From Kryptolebias marmoratus (Eukaryota; Chordata; Actinopteri; Cyprinodontiformes; Rivulidae): 64,000 nucleotides of DNA. The stretch lies in the NCBI RefSeq assembly GCF_001649575.2, contig NC_051433.1:14073501-14137500 (forward strand), given 5' to 3'. A program made the translations under genes and the position numbers. Positions 1-12,400 of the stretch are shown one piece after another (position 1 is the stretch's first letter; each line of letters opens with the position of its first letter). The notes beneath the pieces were generated by a model. The model did no database searches, was not told the DNA's origin, and worked only from the letters and a program-made list of their open reading frames with translations.

Positions 1-44
1 ACATACATACATACATACATACATACATACATACATACATACAT

Positions 45-87
<43 letters not shown>

Positions 88-115
88 TACATACATACAT
101 ACATACATACAGACA
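1..115. repeat. (ACAT)n/(ACAG)n microsatellite
   Basis: Uninterrupted tetranucleotide array. An ACAT block passes into an ACAG block at about 47 and back to ACAT at about 86. A looser CATA-rich stretch recurs at about 360-560. The array runs off the left edge of the window. Confidence 0.95.
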
Positions 116-559
116 TCATGCAGTGTGTATGCATGCATTTCATTTCTTCTATTTGAACAGGTTAGCCTCGTTGAGACACAATTGCCTCATTTGCAAAAGA
201 GACCTGTTATGCACAAATAACACATTTCAATCAATAAAAAACATTAGTATAAAATACAATTATAAATATAACCATATCAAAAAATTTAAATGCAAGCTAC
301 ACTAAAATAAAAGTAACAACAATCCAAAAAAAATCATAAAAACGAGAGCAAACATTTGTGGCTGTGATTTCCAATTTTATACATACATTGTTTTGTATAC
401 AAACACATACTTATAGCAATATATACAGACATACCCGCACATACATACACACGTAAATCCTTGAATCCTTGAAAAGACATGCATACATACATACATATGG
501 TACATTCATACATAAATACAGTAACACAAAAACAAACATACATACATATATGCATACAT

Positions 560-770
560 TCATCTTCTACCTTCCAGCTCTTCTGAGGGATGGAGGTGGT
601 GGTGGAGGTGGTGGACTGGGGGGTAGGTGGTTCATACTGACACATTGCCAAACCAGCTGTGAGAGAATCTCTCTCCAGCATGTTCTGGGTCTGCCCTGAG
701 GCGTCTTTCCAGGGGGACACGTTTGAAACGCTTCCCTTGGAAGAGGGAGGCATTCTTAACAAATTCCTAA
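560..770 (-). mobile_element. Rex3/RTE-like LINE 3' fragment
   Basis: Read on the minus strand, this matches the C-terminal coding part of the same LINE family as 1975-2998. A segment equivalent to the family's Gly/Arg-rich plus Trp-Arg-Asp-Tyr region is followed by a Ser/Glu-Glu-Leu-Glu segment near 585. A run of Pro/Thr codons (CCACC-like repeats at about 590-625) interrupts the similarity. The frame is broken and the piece is a relic. Family assignment is by recognition of the pattern, not by alignment. Confidence 0.55.
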
Positions 771-1974
771 ACTATCTCGACTGAATATTTATGATACGGA
801 GTAGCAGCAGCTCCACTCTGAGCACCTCCTGAACGGCTGAACTTTTTACTCTTCTCACCTGATGGTAAGCCCACACCTGTCTTTTAAAGGAATCTTATTT
901 CAGATACTTATTTGCAATCTCATTCTTTCAATAGTTACAAATCATTAGCTTCACTGTGCAGCTCAGCTCTCTCTTTACTACAACAGAGCCACCTGTCTAT
1001 CAGCGTTCTACTCCCACTTATGAAGAAGAAAGATCCTTGAACTACCCAGCTTTAGGCAGAAGCTAAACCTAAAGTTGGCAATCCACTCATTCTAACACAC
1101 ACGTCTGACTTACAACCAGCACTGCAAACACAGCTCCCTATCTATGTAGTGATCAAATGGCTCATTTAAGGGTCCCAGTGCACCTAAACCACCCCTTGCA
1201 GGACACTACAAGGAAACCAAGTTTCTCCAAATTGACAAAACTCACAAATAAACTGATTGGGCACATTTCCACGTGTTCTCAAATCTCACTGACAGAAAAA
1301 AAAAAAACGAGCTGCTCCAGCATTCCATCACCAGGGCAAGTTTGACTTTCTAAATCCCGCATAACCTGCAAACCCTTTTCCAGTCCAAGAACAAGATTGA
1401 TTAGCTGCTGATCCCCTCAGTGATGGCTATGAGAACCTGAAACGGCTGTCAGGGGCACACAAAAGTTGAAAATGTTGTTTCCAGTGGTCAGCTTGGAAAC
1501 TACTTGATCATATTTTCTACATTCACCCTGTGACCAAGAAAGAAAAAAATAAGATTTAAAAAAAGGATGGGTGAGCCTTATGTCATCAAAGATCAGCTCA
1601 AAAGAGAAGTGTCAAGGCTCCCATATTACAGTTAATTAAAGTAAATCTGTTGCTGTGGAAAATTAAATTTCCATCCAATTTCCTGGTTTAAATTAGTCAT
1701 TGCTTCCCTTGTCTTATTAGCTTCCACACAGCACCAATAAAACCTTTTTTTTCCATTATTTCCTGAGGGTTGTACATGCTAAACTGAATTATTTACTGTA
1801 TCTATTTAGTAAAAGAGGGAACAACTGCATTTACTATATTTAGCATGCACAAAAGGGCTCAGTACAGTAAAACTGTTAAAATTGCGAAAAAAAGGTATTT
1901 AAATTTATATGGCAATAATGACAGCAGATACTCAAAGAGCAACACTGATTGATACAGAGGGAATAATAAAGATA
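771..1974. other. Upstream intergenic DNA without a recognised gene
   Basis: AT-rich sequence with short open frames only. None shows a family motif or a plausible splice context. I see nothing else to annotate. Confidence 0.5.
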
Positions 1975-2998
1975 ATCATCCATCCATCCATCCATCCATT
2001 CTCTTCCGCTTATCCGGGGTCGGGTCGCGGGGGCAGCAGCCTAAGCAGGGAGACCCAGACTTCCCTCTCCCCAGCCACTTGGGCCAGCTCCTCCGGGGGA
2101 ATCCNNNNNNNNNNNNNNNNNNNNNNNNNNNNNNNNNNNNNNNNNNNNNNNNNNNNNNNNNNNNNNNNNNNNNNNNNNNNNNNNNNNNNNNNNNNNNNNN
2201 NNNNNNNNNNNNNNNNNNNNNNNNNNNNNNNNNNNNNNNNNNNNNNNNNNNNNNNNNNNNNNNNNNNNNNNNNNNNNNNNNNNNNNNNNNNNNNNNNNNN
2301 NNNNNNNNNNNNNNNNNNNNNNNNNNNNNNNNNNNNNNNNNNNNNNNNNNNNNNNNNNNNNNNNNNNNNNNNNNNNNNNNNNNNNNNNNNNNNNNNNNNN
2401 NNNNNNNNNNNNNNNNNNNNNNNNNNNNNNNNNNNNNNNNNNNNNNNNNNNNNNNNNNNNNNNNNNNNNNNNNNNNNNNNNNNNNNNNNNNNNNNNNNNN
2501 NNNNNNNNNNNNNNNNNNNNNNNNNNNNNNNNNNNNNNNNNNNNNNNNNNNNNNNNNNNNNNNNNNNNNNNNNNNNNNNNNNNNNNNNNNNNNNNNNNNN
2601 NNNNNNNNNNNNNNNNNNNNNNNNNNNNNNNNNNNNNNNNNNNNNNNNNNNNNNNNNNNNNNNNNNNNNNNNNNNNNNNNNNNNNNNNNNNNNNNNNNNN
2701 NNNNNNNNNNNNNNNNNNNNNNNNNNNNNNNNNNNNNNNNNNNNNNNNNNNNNNNNNNGATCCCCATCCCGGCCGTTTCACACTCGGCTGCGAACCGCTC
2801 CAGTGAGAGCTGTAGATCACGGTCTGATGAAGCCAGTAGGACCACATCATCTGCAAAAAGCAGAGATGCGATCCTAAGGCCACCAAAACGGATCCCCTCA
2901 ACATCTAGAAATTCTGTCCATAAACGTTATGAACAGAATCGGTGACAAAGGGCAACCTTGGCGGAGTCCAACTCTCACCGGAAACGAGTGATAATCAT
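1975..2998 (-). mobile_element. Rex3/RTE-like LINE, 3' part, interrupted by assembly gap
   Basis: Minus-strand non-LTR retrotransposon. Bases 2759-2998 encode reverse-transcriptase palm motifs: a GLRQGCPLSPILF-type segment, then an FADDVVLLAS segment holding the catalytic Asp pair, then ERFAAECETAGM. The frame is broken between these two segments. After the gap, 2010-2104 encodes the C-terminus (IPPEELAQVAGE ... RPDPG) ending at a stop at 2010-2012. The 3' end is GATG-type tandem repeats (seen as ATCC repeats at 1978-2000), the tail reported for fish Rex3. The missing stretch is about the size expected for the rest of the RT C-terminus. It is 5' truncated and inactive. Confidence 0.75.
2105..2758. 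other. Assembly gap (654 N)
   Basis: A run of N inside the LINE copy. The flanks belong to one element in one orientation, so the gap probably holds LINE sequence. Translations across it mean nothing. Confidence 0.98.
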
Positions 2999-3239
2999 AA
3001 AGTGTATAATAATTATAGCGCAGACACCGCGCAAACTCAGTCTGACAGAACCTGCACTACTTTAAGCAGCGTGCTGCACTCGCTGCACTTCGGAAACGAG
3101 CATGATTAACTCAAAATACTTATTTTCGACTTTTTTCATGCGTGCTAGGATGTCAGTGATCTTCAGTGGTTAAACCTGACATGACAATTTAAGTTGATGA
3201 AAAGGGATGAGGGGTTCTTATTACGAAAAACCTAAACGC

Positions 3240-3428
3240 GACATACATTTTGTTGGCGGTGTGGTGATCGGAAATCCCAGCTGCCCGGCGGACAGCAAAC
3301 GTCTCACAGGGAAAGCGGAAGTTGTAAATTGACATCAGTTTGCATCCTTTCGAGCGGGATAGCTCTGAACACAGAGCCGAGAGAAGTGCAATAAACTTTC
3401 TCAGATTTCTGCTCTTTGTCTCCTAGCT
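3240..3428 (+). promoter_or_regulatory. Probable RAD18 core promoter and 5' UTR
   Basis: A CpG-bearing segment richer in G+C than its surroundings, directly upstream of the RAD18 start codon. It holds a GCGGAAGT element at 3315-3322, an ETS/GABP-type site common in housekeeping promoters, and no obvious TATA box. The transcription start cannot be placed from sequence alone. Promoter identity is inferred from position and composition. Confidence 0.4.
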
Positions 3429-3479
3429 ATGGCCCATCAAATCGAAGAGGATTTACCACCGAGCCTGGCGTGTCTGAAA
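3429..3479 (+). CDS. rad18: RAD18 coding exon 1
   Basis: Encodes residues 1-17, starting at the ATG (MAHQIEEDLPPSLACLK) in a TAGCTATGG context. The donor AAA|GTAAGT leaves phase 0. Intron 1 (3480-5558) is AT-rich and carries an L2-like LINE fragment at about 4440-4800; I recognise nothing else in it. Confidence 0.9.
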
Positions 3480-6400
3480 GTAAGTTATCGCCATGTTTCT
3501 GTTGAAATGGACCGTCTTTGTTTTGATTACAAACTTAGCTCGCAGCTAAGAGCTAATGTAATGATTATAAAAGCCTTTATAGAAGTAAAAAAAAAATCTC
3601 AGTTTAGGTGTTTGGGCTGTAACTATCTGGTCTTCAGGCGTTTTGTTTTTGTGTGTGACCTTACCTAAGGTAGCAAACAAAGCTGTGATTTGAGCTACAA
3701 AACATGAACAATAATAACATTTATAGCTGATAACAAACTACAGTTCTGTCTACATGTAGTCCACCCTTCATTTGAATCTTTTTAAACGTACTTCTAACAT
3801 ATTTAAACAGGAAAAGGTTGCTGGAAAACTTTAAAGCTGCTTAAAAGGTTCATAAAGTGCTTTTATTTTAGACAATTACTCTGATGTTGAAGTAGACTGT
3901 TCTGATTTAATAGTTGTGGTTTTAGATTGACAATATTTCCTGTTTCTATTTGGGTTTTTCTGCTTTGTAACCACTCAAACTGATTAATTACCTTTCTTAA
4001 AGACAATGTCACAGTCAGTTTGTCAACAAGTTTGACTAAAGTGTTTTACAAGTTAAAAACAAAACAGGAAGGAACAAACCTCACAGATCAATAAAGGAAA
4101 TACAATAAATGAAATATGCGAGCAAACCAAATGCTTCAAAGCCAAGCTAAAACAATAAAACACCACAACATTAAAGGCCTGATGGGACAGAACTTGAATT
4201 ATAAAAGCCAACATAAATAAGCCGGTCTTTGGTTCCCAAAGATGGGGTCAGTCCTCCACTTAAGTTATCAAAATGCTCTAAATGATCTCCAGAAATCATA
4301 ATAAATAATAAAAAAATATTGTTAATGACATGTTATTACAGTTACTGTCACAAAGAATAAAAAAAGCAGTCCTAAATGACTAAACAAATATAGTATGAAG
4401 GTTGTTTCGGCTGTTTGTGTTATCATTTTGGGTGGTTATTTTCCTCAACCAGCAATAAACTTCAGCAGCTTCTGGTATAAACTCTGCAGTGTGAATCTCA
4501 AGCAGCAGGTTGTTCCAGAGTATGGAGGGCTGCCTCTTTCTGCAAAACACAGAGAGTCCCTCGTTGTTTTTACTTTGACCTTTGCTGCACGAAGAGCATC
4601 TGACCTCAGTGGACTTTTGGGGTTTTCTGAGTCGAGTGGCTTGGGTAAATAGCTGGGTGCCAAACCATTTAAAACTTTAAAAGTAAGTAAAAGAATCTTA
4701 ACATCAATATGAAACAGGACATGCATATGTTTGTGATGTGCTTATGCCTTTTTAATACCCGTTAAAAGACATGCATCAGCATTCTGGACTAAACTATGGT
4801 AGTTATATCTTACATTTTCAACAAAAGACCATTTATAATGGACATAATTGCTTTTATTTCTCAACTTTCTGTACATAATGTCATACAACTAAATGGTGTC
4901 TGATTTGATGAGGAAGTCAAATTCTCATCTTTCTTTTATATGAGTTATTTTAGATCGTGTTGGCTGTTGTCACAAAAGGTGCTGGAAAAGCTTAAAATTT
5001 CCTTAGAAAGGCTAGAAAACTGACTTTGAGGAAGATGTAAGGACATTGGGACAGTAAATAATGTGCTGTTTAATATTAGATGTTTATTTTACAATGATTA
5101 TTCTAAGAAAACATGATCAGATAGGGTAAATAATATTTTACAGTTTTGCTTTTAATGATTTATCTATTATTGCTAACAGTATTTTATTCTGTTTGATCAA
5201 TAACTGTTAATAAAATGCGCCTCTTTAACACATCCTAATTATAACCAATGTGTGATCATTTTCAATTTAATTAATTATTATCTTCAACAATCCCCTTCCT
5301 GCATTGAACTGAACCGGTCAACAGTAGCTGACATTAAATACCAGCAGAAGAGAAGACAAAAATAGTGCTGAAAATATGACGTGTTGGTTGTGTGCAGCTG
5401 TTTGGAAACTATTTGAACAGTCTTTTCAGACATTTACGTAATCATTCATCACAACGTTTATCATCACACGGTTGTTGCTGTTAAAGACACTTTACCCCTC
5501 TGTTATGACAGCGTAAGTTTTAGACCTTATGTAACGTTTCTGTGTTTTTCCTCTGCAGGATGTTGATACTCTGCTTCGGTGTCCGATTTGCTTCGACTTC
5601 CTCAACATTACAATGATGACTAAGTGCTCACACAATTGTAAGTAACAAGCGCAGCAGTTTCTTTTTTTTAAATTTTTTTAAATTTTTTTTAGAATAGCTG
5701 TGATGCCAACTACTCTCAGTAGAACTTTAGGAAAAGTTTTTTGCAAAGGAAAGATCACTGAGTGACTTGTATCGGCATGCATGATTGAGCTGAGTCATTC
5801 AGAAAGCTGGTTAAATCCATTTTAAAGCAGCAGCAGGAAGCGCTGTCCCAATGAGTGTTTAAATATGCAGGGAGGCTGGCTCAGTTTTAGGACAAGGAAG
5901 AAGACGCAGGAGTTTGACAAAAGAATTGTCCTGCTCGCTTCTTCTGATTGCCACGTGGAAGTCAACATTTTGTCAGGCTCTGGTCTCTGAGTTTCATAAC
6001 AACCGTTTGACGCGACTAAGCAGCTTCTAGAAAAATCCTGGCGGGACGGCTGAAACTGCCCGTCCCTCGGTAATCGACTAAAAGTTCAAGCTGAATCTAT
6101 CAAAGTTTGTGTAAATAGAAGCGAGTCGGGGAGAGGCGGCTGCTTCATCAAAAGTCCATTTGCTGTACGTTTCAAAGAGCAGTAAAATGTATTTCACTCA
6201 GGTGATAAAATTCCCTGAAACGCTGGGAGCACCACAGCGCTCTCCTGCACTCCTAGATGGGTTTTTCTGCAGAGGTTGGGGGGTGAATTAAAACACAGCC
6301 TCTTCTCTTTTCTCTTTTTTTGTCCCCCCCCCAAAAAAACAACAAAAAAATTTGATTCACAGTAGTCCTTTTCTAATTTGTTTGGAATTTTCTAGTATAA

Positions 6401-9400
6401 AAGCATAAGTCTTTGAGAGAATTACGTTGTGAAACATTTAATTGACCTTTACAGCGGTCCAGCTTCCAGCTGACATCTTTTTGAGATGATAAAACTCATA
6501 AAGAAAAAAGAACGTTGCGTTGTTGTTTTTCTACAACATACATTAAAATTAAAAGAAAAACATACATGGAAATTGTCTCCATATGACACGAATATTACAT
6601 TTACATCATAAATTACATGATTAGTTCTACTCTTACATCATACATCACACTGGTAAGAGCCGGGCTGTCAGACAAACTCAAGTGTCCTTTAAAATCTTAA
6701 AACTTATATCAAATACAGAAGGAAACAAGTTTAAGAGGTTACACAGTGAGTGTAAAAACATTCATATGCATTATTAATATTCTTTCCCTTTGTGTATTTA
6801 TATAAATCTTAATGAAGTTGTTTTCATAAATGATTATTTTTTATGTGAACTTCTTTCCAGACTTGAAAGGTGAAAAACACTTTTGAATGCTAATGTTGCA
6901 CCTAGTCTGAATGAGTCAATGCAGTGCAACGAGTCCTAAAAACGCAAGCGTCTCTGTCTTTTTGTGGCTGTAACTATTTCACAGCCCCCTTGTCAGCGGT
7001 TAGACGGGTCCGGAGGGACGGGAAGAGTCCTGCGCCTCTCTCAGTGGGGGACAGGAGCACGAGAGCTTCCAGACAAATCCCGATTAATCCACGTCTTCGG
7101 CATCTTGTTTTTTTTGCAAAGAAACATTCCTTGAGCTTCCACGTGTCTTTTATTGTCCTCAAATTACAGAAGCTGTACGTTAATCTGTTGCGCCAAACTT
7201 GCGTAAGAATTTTGGGAAGATATTCAGTTTATCTACCACGAATTTGAATAGATTATGCTTTGTTACAAAAACATTTGACTTAGTGTTAGAGAAATGCAAA
7301 CAATGAGTTGTATGCTGTTGTATGTGTGCATTAATCCTGTGATGATGGGGCTGCTGCTGAAGCACGCAGTTTAAGGTTATCCGTACAGTCAAAAAACCCT
7401 TTCACTAAACCGTTTCAAGCTGGGACCGAGACACCTTCCTATCTAGGTAGAAATGAGGTGGTGTTGGAGCGGGCTGAGGCCAGATGGCTGCCGTTGTGCC
7501 CCTGAGCAACCTAGCGAGGTAGTCACAGAGCTGAAACGGTTAATTATCTGAAAGGGTAAGCAAGCGTTACGGCTTGAGGCTGGGTGTAGTGATGACAGAC
7601 GGTCTGAGGATATAGGATAGGAGATGTCTAACATAATTTAATTATTTTTTAAGTCTTTTTTTCACATCAACATCACGGAGTTCTCTTTCTGCTGGTTTCA
7701 TTTCTGAAAGCTCACATCATTGTGAAACATGGCCGCTTGATTGGTGCTGCAGCCGTGTCCTGAAGGTGTTTTGTACAAAGTAGATGAAAGGGTGGAACAG
7801 CGGTTAGCGGTGTTACCTCGCAAGAAGGTCGCAGGTTCGCTTCCCGGCACGTGTGGGTTCTCTCCAGAGACTCCTGTTTTCCTCATACTGACCAAAAACA
7901 GGCATGTTGGGTTAATCGGCAACTCTAAATTGTCCTTAGGTATGAATGAGAATCTGAGTGGTCGTTTGTCTCTGTGTGTCCTTGTGATGGACTTGAGACC
8001 TGTCCAGGGTGTCCCCCACCTCTCAAACAGGGACTGTTGTAGATAGACACCAGCTCCCCACGATCTGGAGAGCAAAAAGCAAGTAAAAGTTTTGTAAAAA
8101 GGGGTTTAAATAAGTAGTATTAGAAACAAACAGAACAACTTTGATGTAGAACTTGTACACCTGTTCGCTGTGGAATTAAGTAGAACATAAATTGTTTGTG
8201 TTTCATTCTGCAGTTTGCTCACTGTGCATCAGAAAGTTTCTTTCCTATAAGCTGCAGTGTCCAGTCTGCAACACAGTAAGTATGAGCACGATTTGGTGTA
8301 GTTCTGTCTGCTTTATGGTGAAAATTATTAACCTAATAATGACGACAAACTGAGAAAATTAAACAAGTACTCTTTTATCAGCTAATAAAGTATTTTATCA
8401 AGCAAATGTTCTTAATACTGTCATGTCTCCGCTTCACTAATGCAATGATTTTCCTGATGTTTTGCTGTTTTATATCACTAAAAATAACTGAATGACCTTT
8501 AGGTGTTGGTTAAAAACTGCATCTGACATTTTGTAGGAAAGATAATAAATGGATAAAATGGATCTGGATTAATAGATAGTGAAATATGGTTTTAGTTTTA
8601 CTTTCTAGAAATTGTTTTCATACATTATTTTATTTTTATTTCTCAGCAAATGACAGAACAGGACCTAAGGAACAACCGTCTGTTGGATGACTTGGTTGCA
8701 AGCTTCCAGGCTGCGAGGTAAGACACGAAGGACTTTTACTGCAAGTGTGACTCGGTGTTTTTAACATCATCTTTTCGGGGGACTTACAGTCTCACAGACA
8801 CAGTTATGGAGCAGTGAATGAATGAAGGCGGCTCATATAGCTGTTTTTATTGTTAAATGTTGTAGAACGACCGTGTGTGGAAGGCTTCTGCTTTACGGCG
8901 AGACAAGGAAAAAAAAAAAAAAAACCCATCAGGAAATACGCCTGAACACAAAAGCGTTGCTTCAATATCTTTTTTTTTTTTTTCATTTATACTTTCATGC
9001 TCTTAAGACCTGAGAAGAAAACTGATTACTGCGGTGATGTCATGGGATCATGCTGTTATTGACCGGAGATCTTCATCTGACCACGAGGCAAGATGTCCTC
9101 CGTTACCTCAACGCACCAGCAGCACTCGAGGGGAAACAAACAAACAAACAAAAAAAAATCCACAACTCTATAATTGCCTTTCAGTAATCTATTTATGATT
9201 AACAGATTTTCTGCAAATCAAACAGGGATTTAGTTTTCATCAGACGAGTTCTTGGAGTATTGTCCTTTTGCACGTATTTGTGTGTTTTGTAGCTTTAGGG
9301 TTACAGTCTCAATCCAAAAGAAGCCACAGACGGGTAGCAGTGTCCCGAGCCGGGGACTGAGGGATGTTGGACGTTGTTGCTCCAGTGACGTCTAACTCTG

Positions 9401-12400
9401 TTTAGAGAAAAGCCTCCCCTCACATGAAGTTGAGATAAATAAACTAGGGGTACTTTACAGTATCGAGATGAAGTAGGTTGGTCATCTCGAGCATTACATT
9501 TTCTCTTCAAGTTTATCGTCACAAACTCTTACTTTTCACATCAGTTTTAAGTTTAAAACCGTAACAGAAAAGCACAGCAGAATTCATATCTTGAATTTTG
9601 CAATCTAAATACTAACATATGAACAACACTTTATGGTAAATGTTTCAATGCACCTTATAGTTTGTGCTAATAAATATTTAAAAACTAGATAAGAAAAAGG
9701 ATTTATGAACAGAATAGCTTTTTAGTTCATTGTGTGTGAATCTCAATCTGGTCACCAGAATTGTTTCTTTATCATCCGCCACCAATGAGGAAAGGGCGAT
9801 AATGTTTTTGTTTGTGTGTGTGTGTGCGCTCATTTGTCTGTAGAGTTGGCAAAATATCTCATGAACCAGCAGACGGCTTTTAATGAAACTCAGAAAGCCA
9901 TCACTGGACCTCGACAACTGATTTAACTTTTGGAGTCAACCCAAATCAAGATGGCCTCCGCACCTAATCGGCCTTAGCCAACACAGAGATGGTTACAGCT
10001 CAGTCAGTTTGACAAACACTGAGCTAAATCTGGTGTCGTGGTAGCTGAGAGTCATCCTCAATACGTGCAGTACTCCAAGTACCAACGAGCCCTGTGTTAT
10101 CTCATGGGGTGGCGCCATTTCTGAGGTTTGACGGAGACGGCGCCGTCCTCCAACCTTTCAGTTTAAAAACTGAGGCGGGTGATATGCATTCCTTCAAGGA
10201 ACGCTGGGCGTTTAATTAAGATTCCAACTTCATTTTACGTTAAATGGCGTTATCAGTCAATAAGCGTCTGTGTTTGCCTCCTCCATCAATCACCATGCAT
10301 CATCAGCCCTCTGAGTGCGCTCCGTGCCCAGAGTGGAGCCCCTGATTGTCATCACTTTATGAATAAGTGGCTCATGCTGCTGTTCTTTCCTCCACTGTTT
10401 AATTTCCTGTTGTCAAGCACTGAGCACGGGAGAGGAGAGCTTCCCCGTGTGGGACTTTGTTATATTGTTGTCGTTTTCGTGTAGGAATTGACTTGTTTTA
10501 TGCAGCTTTAGTTGTGCATGATTTCTTTTAATCTCAATTTAACACATAATTCTCCTTATTCTTTACTTTTGGCCTGCCTTAGGAACCGGTGTGTGTAGAT
10601 GAGTGTTTGGGAGCGCGTGTTAAACGACTGCCCAGTTGCTTTGTACAGTTTCTGCTTCGGACCCGTGGGTCTCTAAAGCGTGAAAACACAGCGTCAGGCA
10701 CCTTTTGGAAGTTGGCACTAATTTTCTGCTATTAAACGAGAGGCCTCTTTCTGCAGCAAACCATTAGCTGTTATCACAGGGCTGCATTTTTATATCGGCA
10801 CAGCTGGCACTTAGTGTGTAGTTTCTGCTCGCATTAGTTTACTTTGGCAGGAGCTGAGCCTCCACACCAAGATACGGATGTCATACATCGCAATTAAAAT
10901 ATTTAATTACCACAGACGCAATGCTGGTTTCTGTCCTAAACCTTTTAGAATTTTTGTACATTTGGTTTTTGCTCTGAATTCACCCTAAACAACAAAAAAA
11001 GATGAAACAAATGCATTGACGTTTGCGAAGTCTTCATTATGTCCACGTCTCCTCCAAACGCGAAGCATCCTCCCAGGTTCCTTCCTCGCTCTGTGAAAAA
11101 CCTCCTGTCAGAGTTCTAATATGAGGTGAACGCATCTCTTCATGGCGAGACTAAAATTGGCGTTCTCCATTTGGCTCCATCCGTTAATCCGACCATCCAT
11201 CAGTTCACATCCAAAACGTCCTGCGAAATTAAAAGAGCTCCGAGCCGAGGAAGAGGAACAGAACCCACCAGGTGAAAGGGCCAAAAAAAGAACTGTTCTC
11301 AGCTGTGATTTCTTCATATGACTTCATTTTACTCATAATCTTTGTTTGCTTAAAAAACATTCTTATGCAAAAAAACAATTGACTTTATTTTAAAGGTATT
11401 CTGAATGATCTACATAAACTCAGTTCAGTTATTCTGATCAGGTTTAAGTAAAAAACATCCAAGTCTGATAAATTAGTAATGTTATAAATAAAATGTATTC
11501 ATTAATTCCCACACAAATCACTCTATTGAAGGAAAATATTAGATTATTTTAAAAAAACAAAGTAGTTTTTTGTTAACTACGTTATAATTTTTGCCAGATA
11601 AAGCAATAATTGTTTTTTTAACATTACAGACTGTGTAAATAATATATATTTTCTAAGGAGTCTCCCTCCAGCTGCTGAATAATAAATTATGAATTCAGTC
11701 CTATTAAAAGTGTAATCTATCTTTAGATCAGCCTCCAACTCGTTTGATTCGACTTAGAAGGATTTCGAGCCGTAACAGGTCTACCTTTGAGTTTTATCTT
11801 TTGAATAGCTTTCTTTTTACATAAATTGTGTTTTGATAATGCAGTTAGTGGAGGTTTAGCGAGAAGATGGATTTCCTTACAAAAAGAACAGCTCCACAGC
11901 AGTCTCAATGGAACAAATGAGCACAAAAATGCCTGTTTTTAATCCTAGTTATTAGGTTAAAACCCAAATTTCCTGAGATAATGTCAGATTGACTCTTTCA
12001 GCTTGGGTTTAATACACTTGCTACTCATGGATGCAAAATTAGGTGATATTATAACTGAATTATCCAGCTTAATGTTGAGTAACAACACAGTTGGGTAACA
12101 GTGAATTTATCATTAAAACTAAATAGATTCTAAATCACTGCAGGGACCGGTTTGAAGGAAGACTTTAGTCTAGCAACTCATCTCTTATTGTGACATTTCT
12201 AAATGGTTTTGTAGAATATAAACCCTGGAGTGTCGGCAGCGTTACAGATGAATGCTACCAGGAGTACTTTGTCACTAGAAGAGCTGTTTCCACATCACTT
12301 CCACCTTGACGCGCATCTCTGGGCACACACACGCGTGTGCGAGCTCTAATGGGAACAGTGAGCACAAATAAGTTTTAAATATGGAAAGGAGGACATCACA

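Noticed and set aside
469..762. Overlapping frames on both strands as a gene
   Set aside because: Explained by a degraded LINE fragment next to CATA-type simple repeats.
1909..2945. Long open frames on both strands across the gap
   Set aside because: They exist only because N is translated as X. Only the flanking LINE motifs are real.
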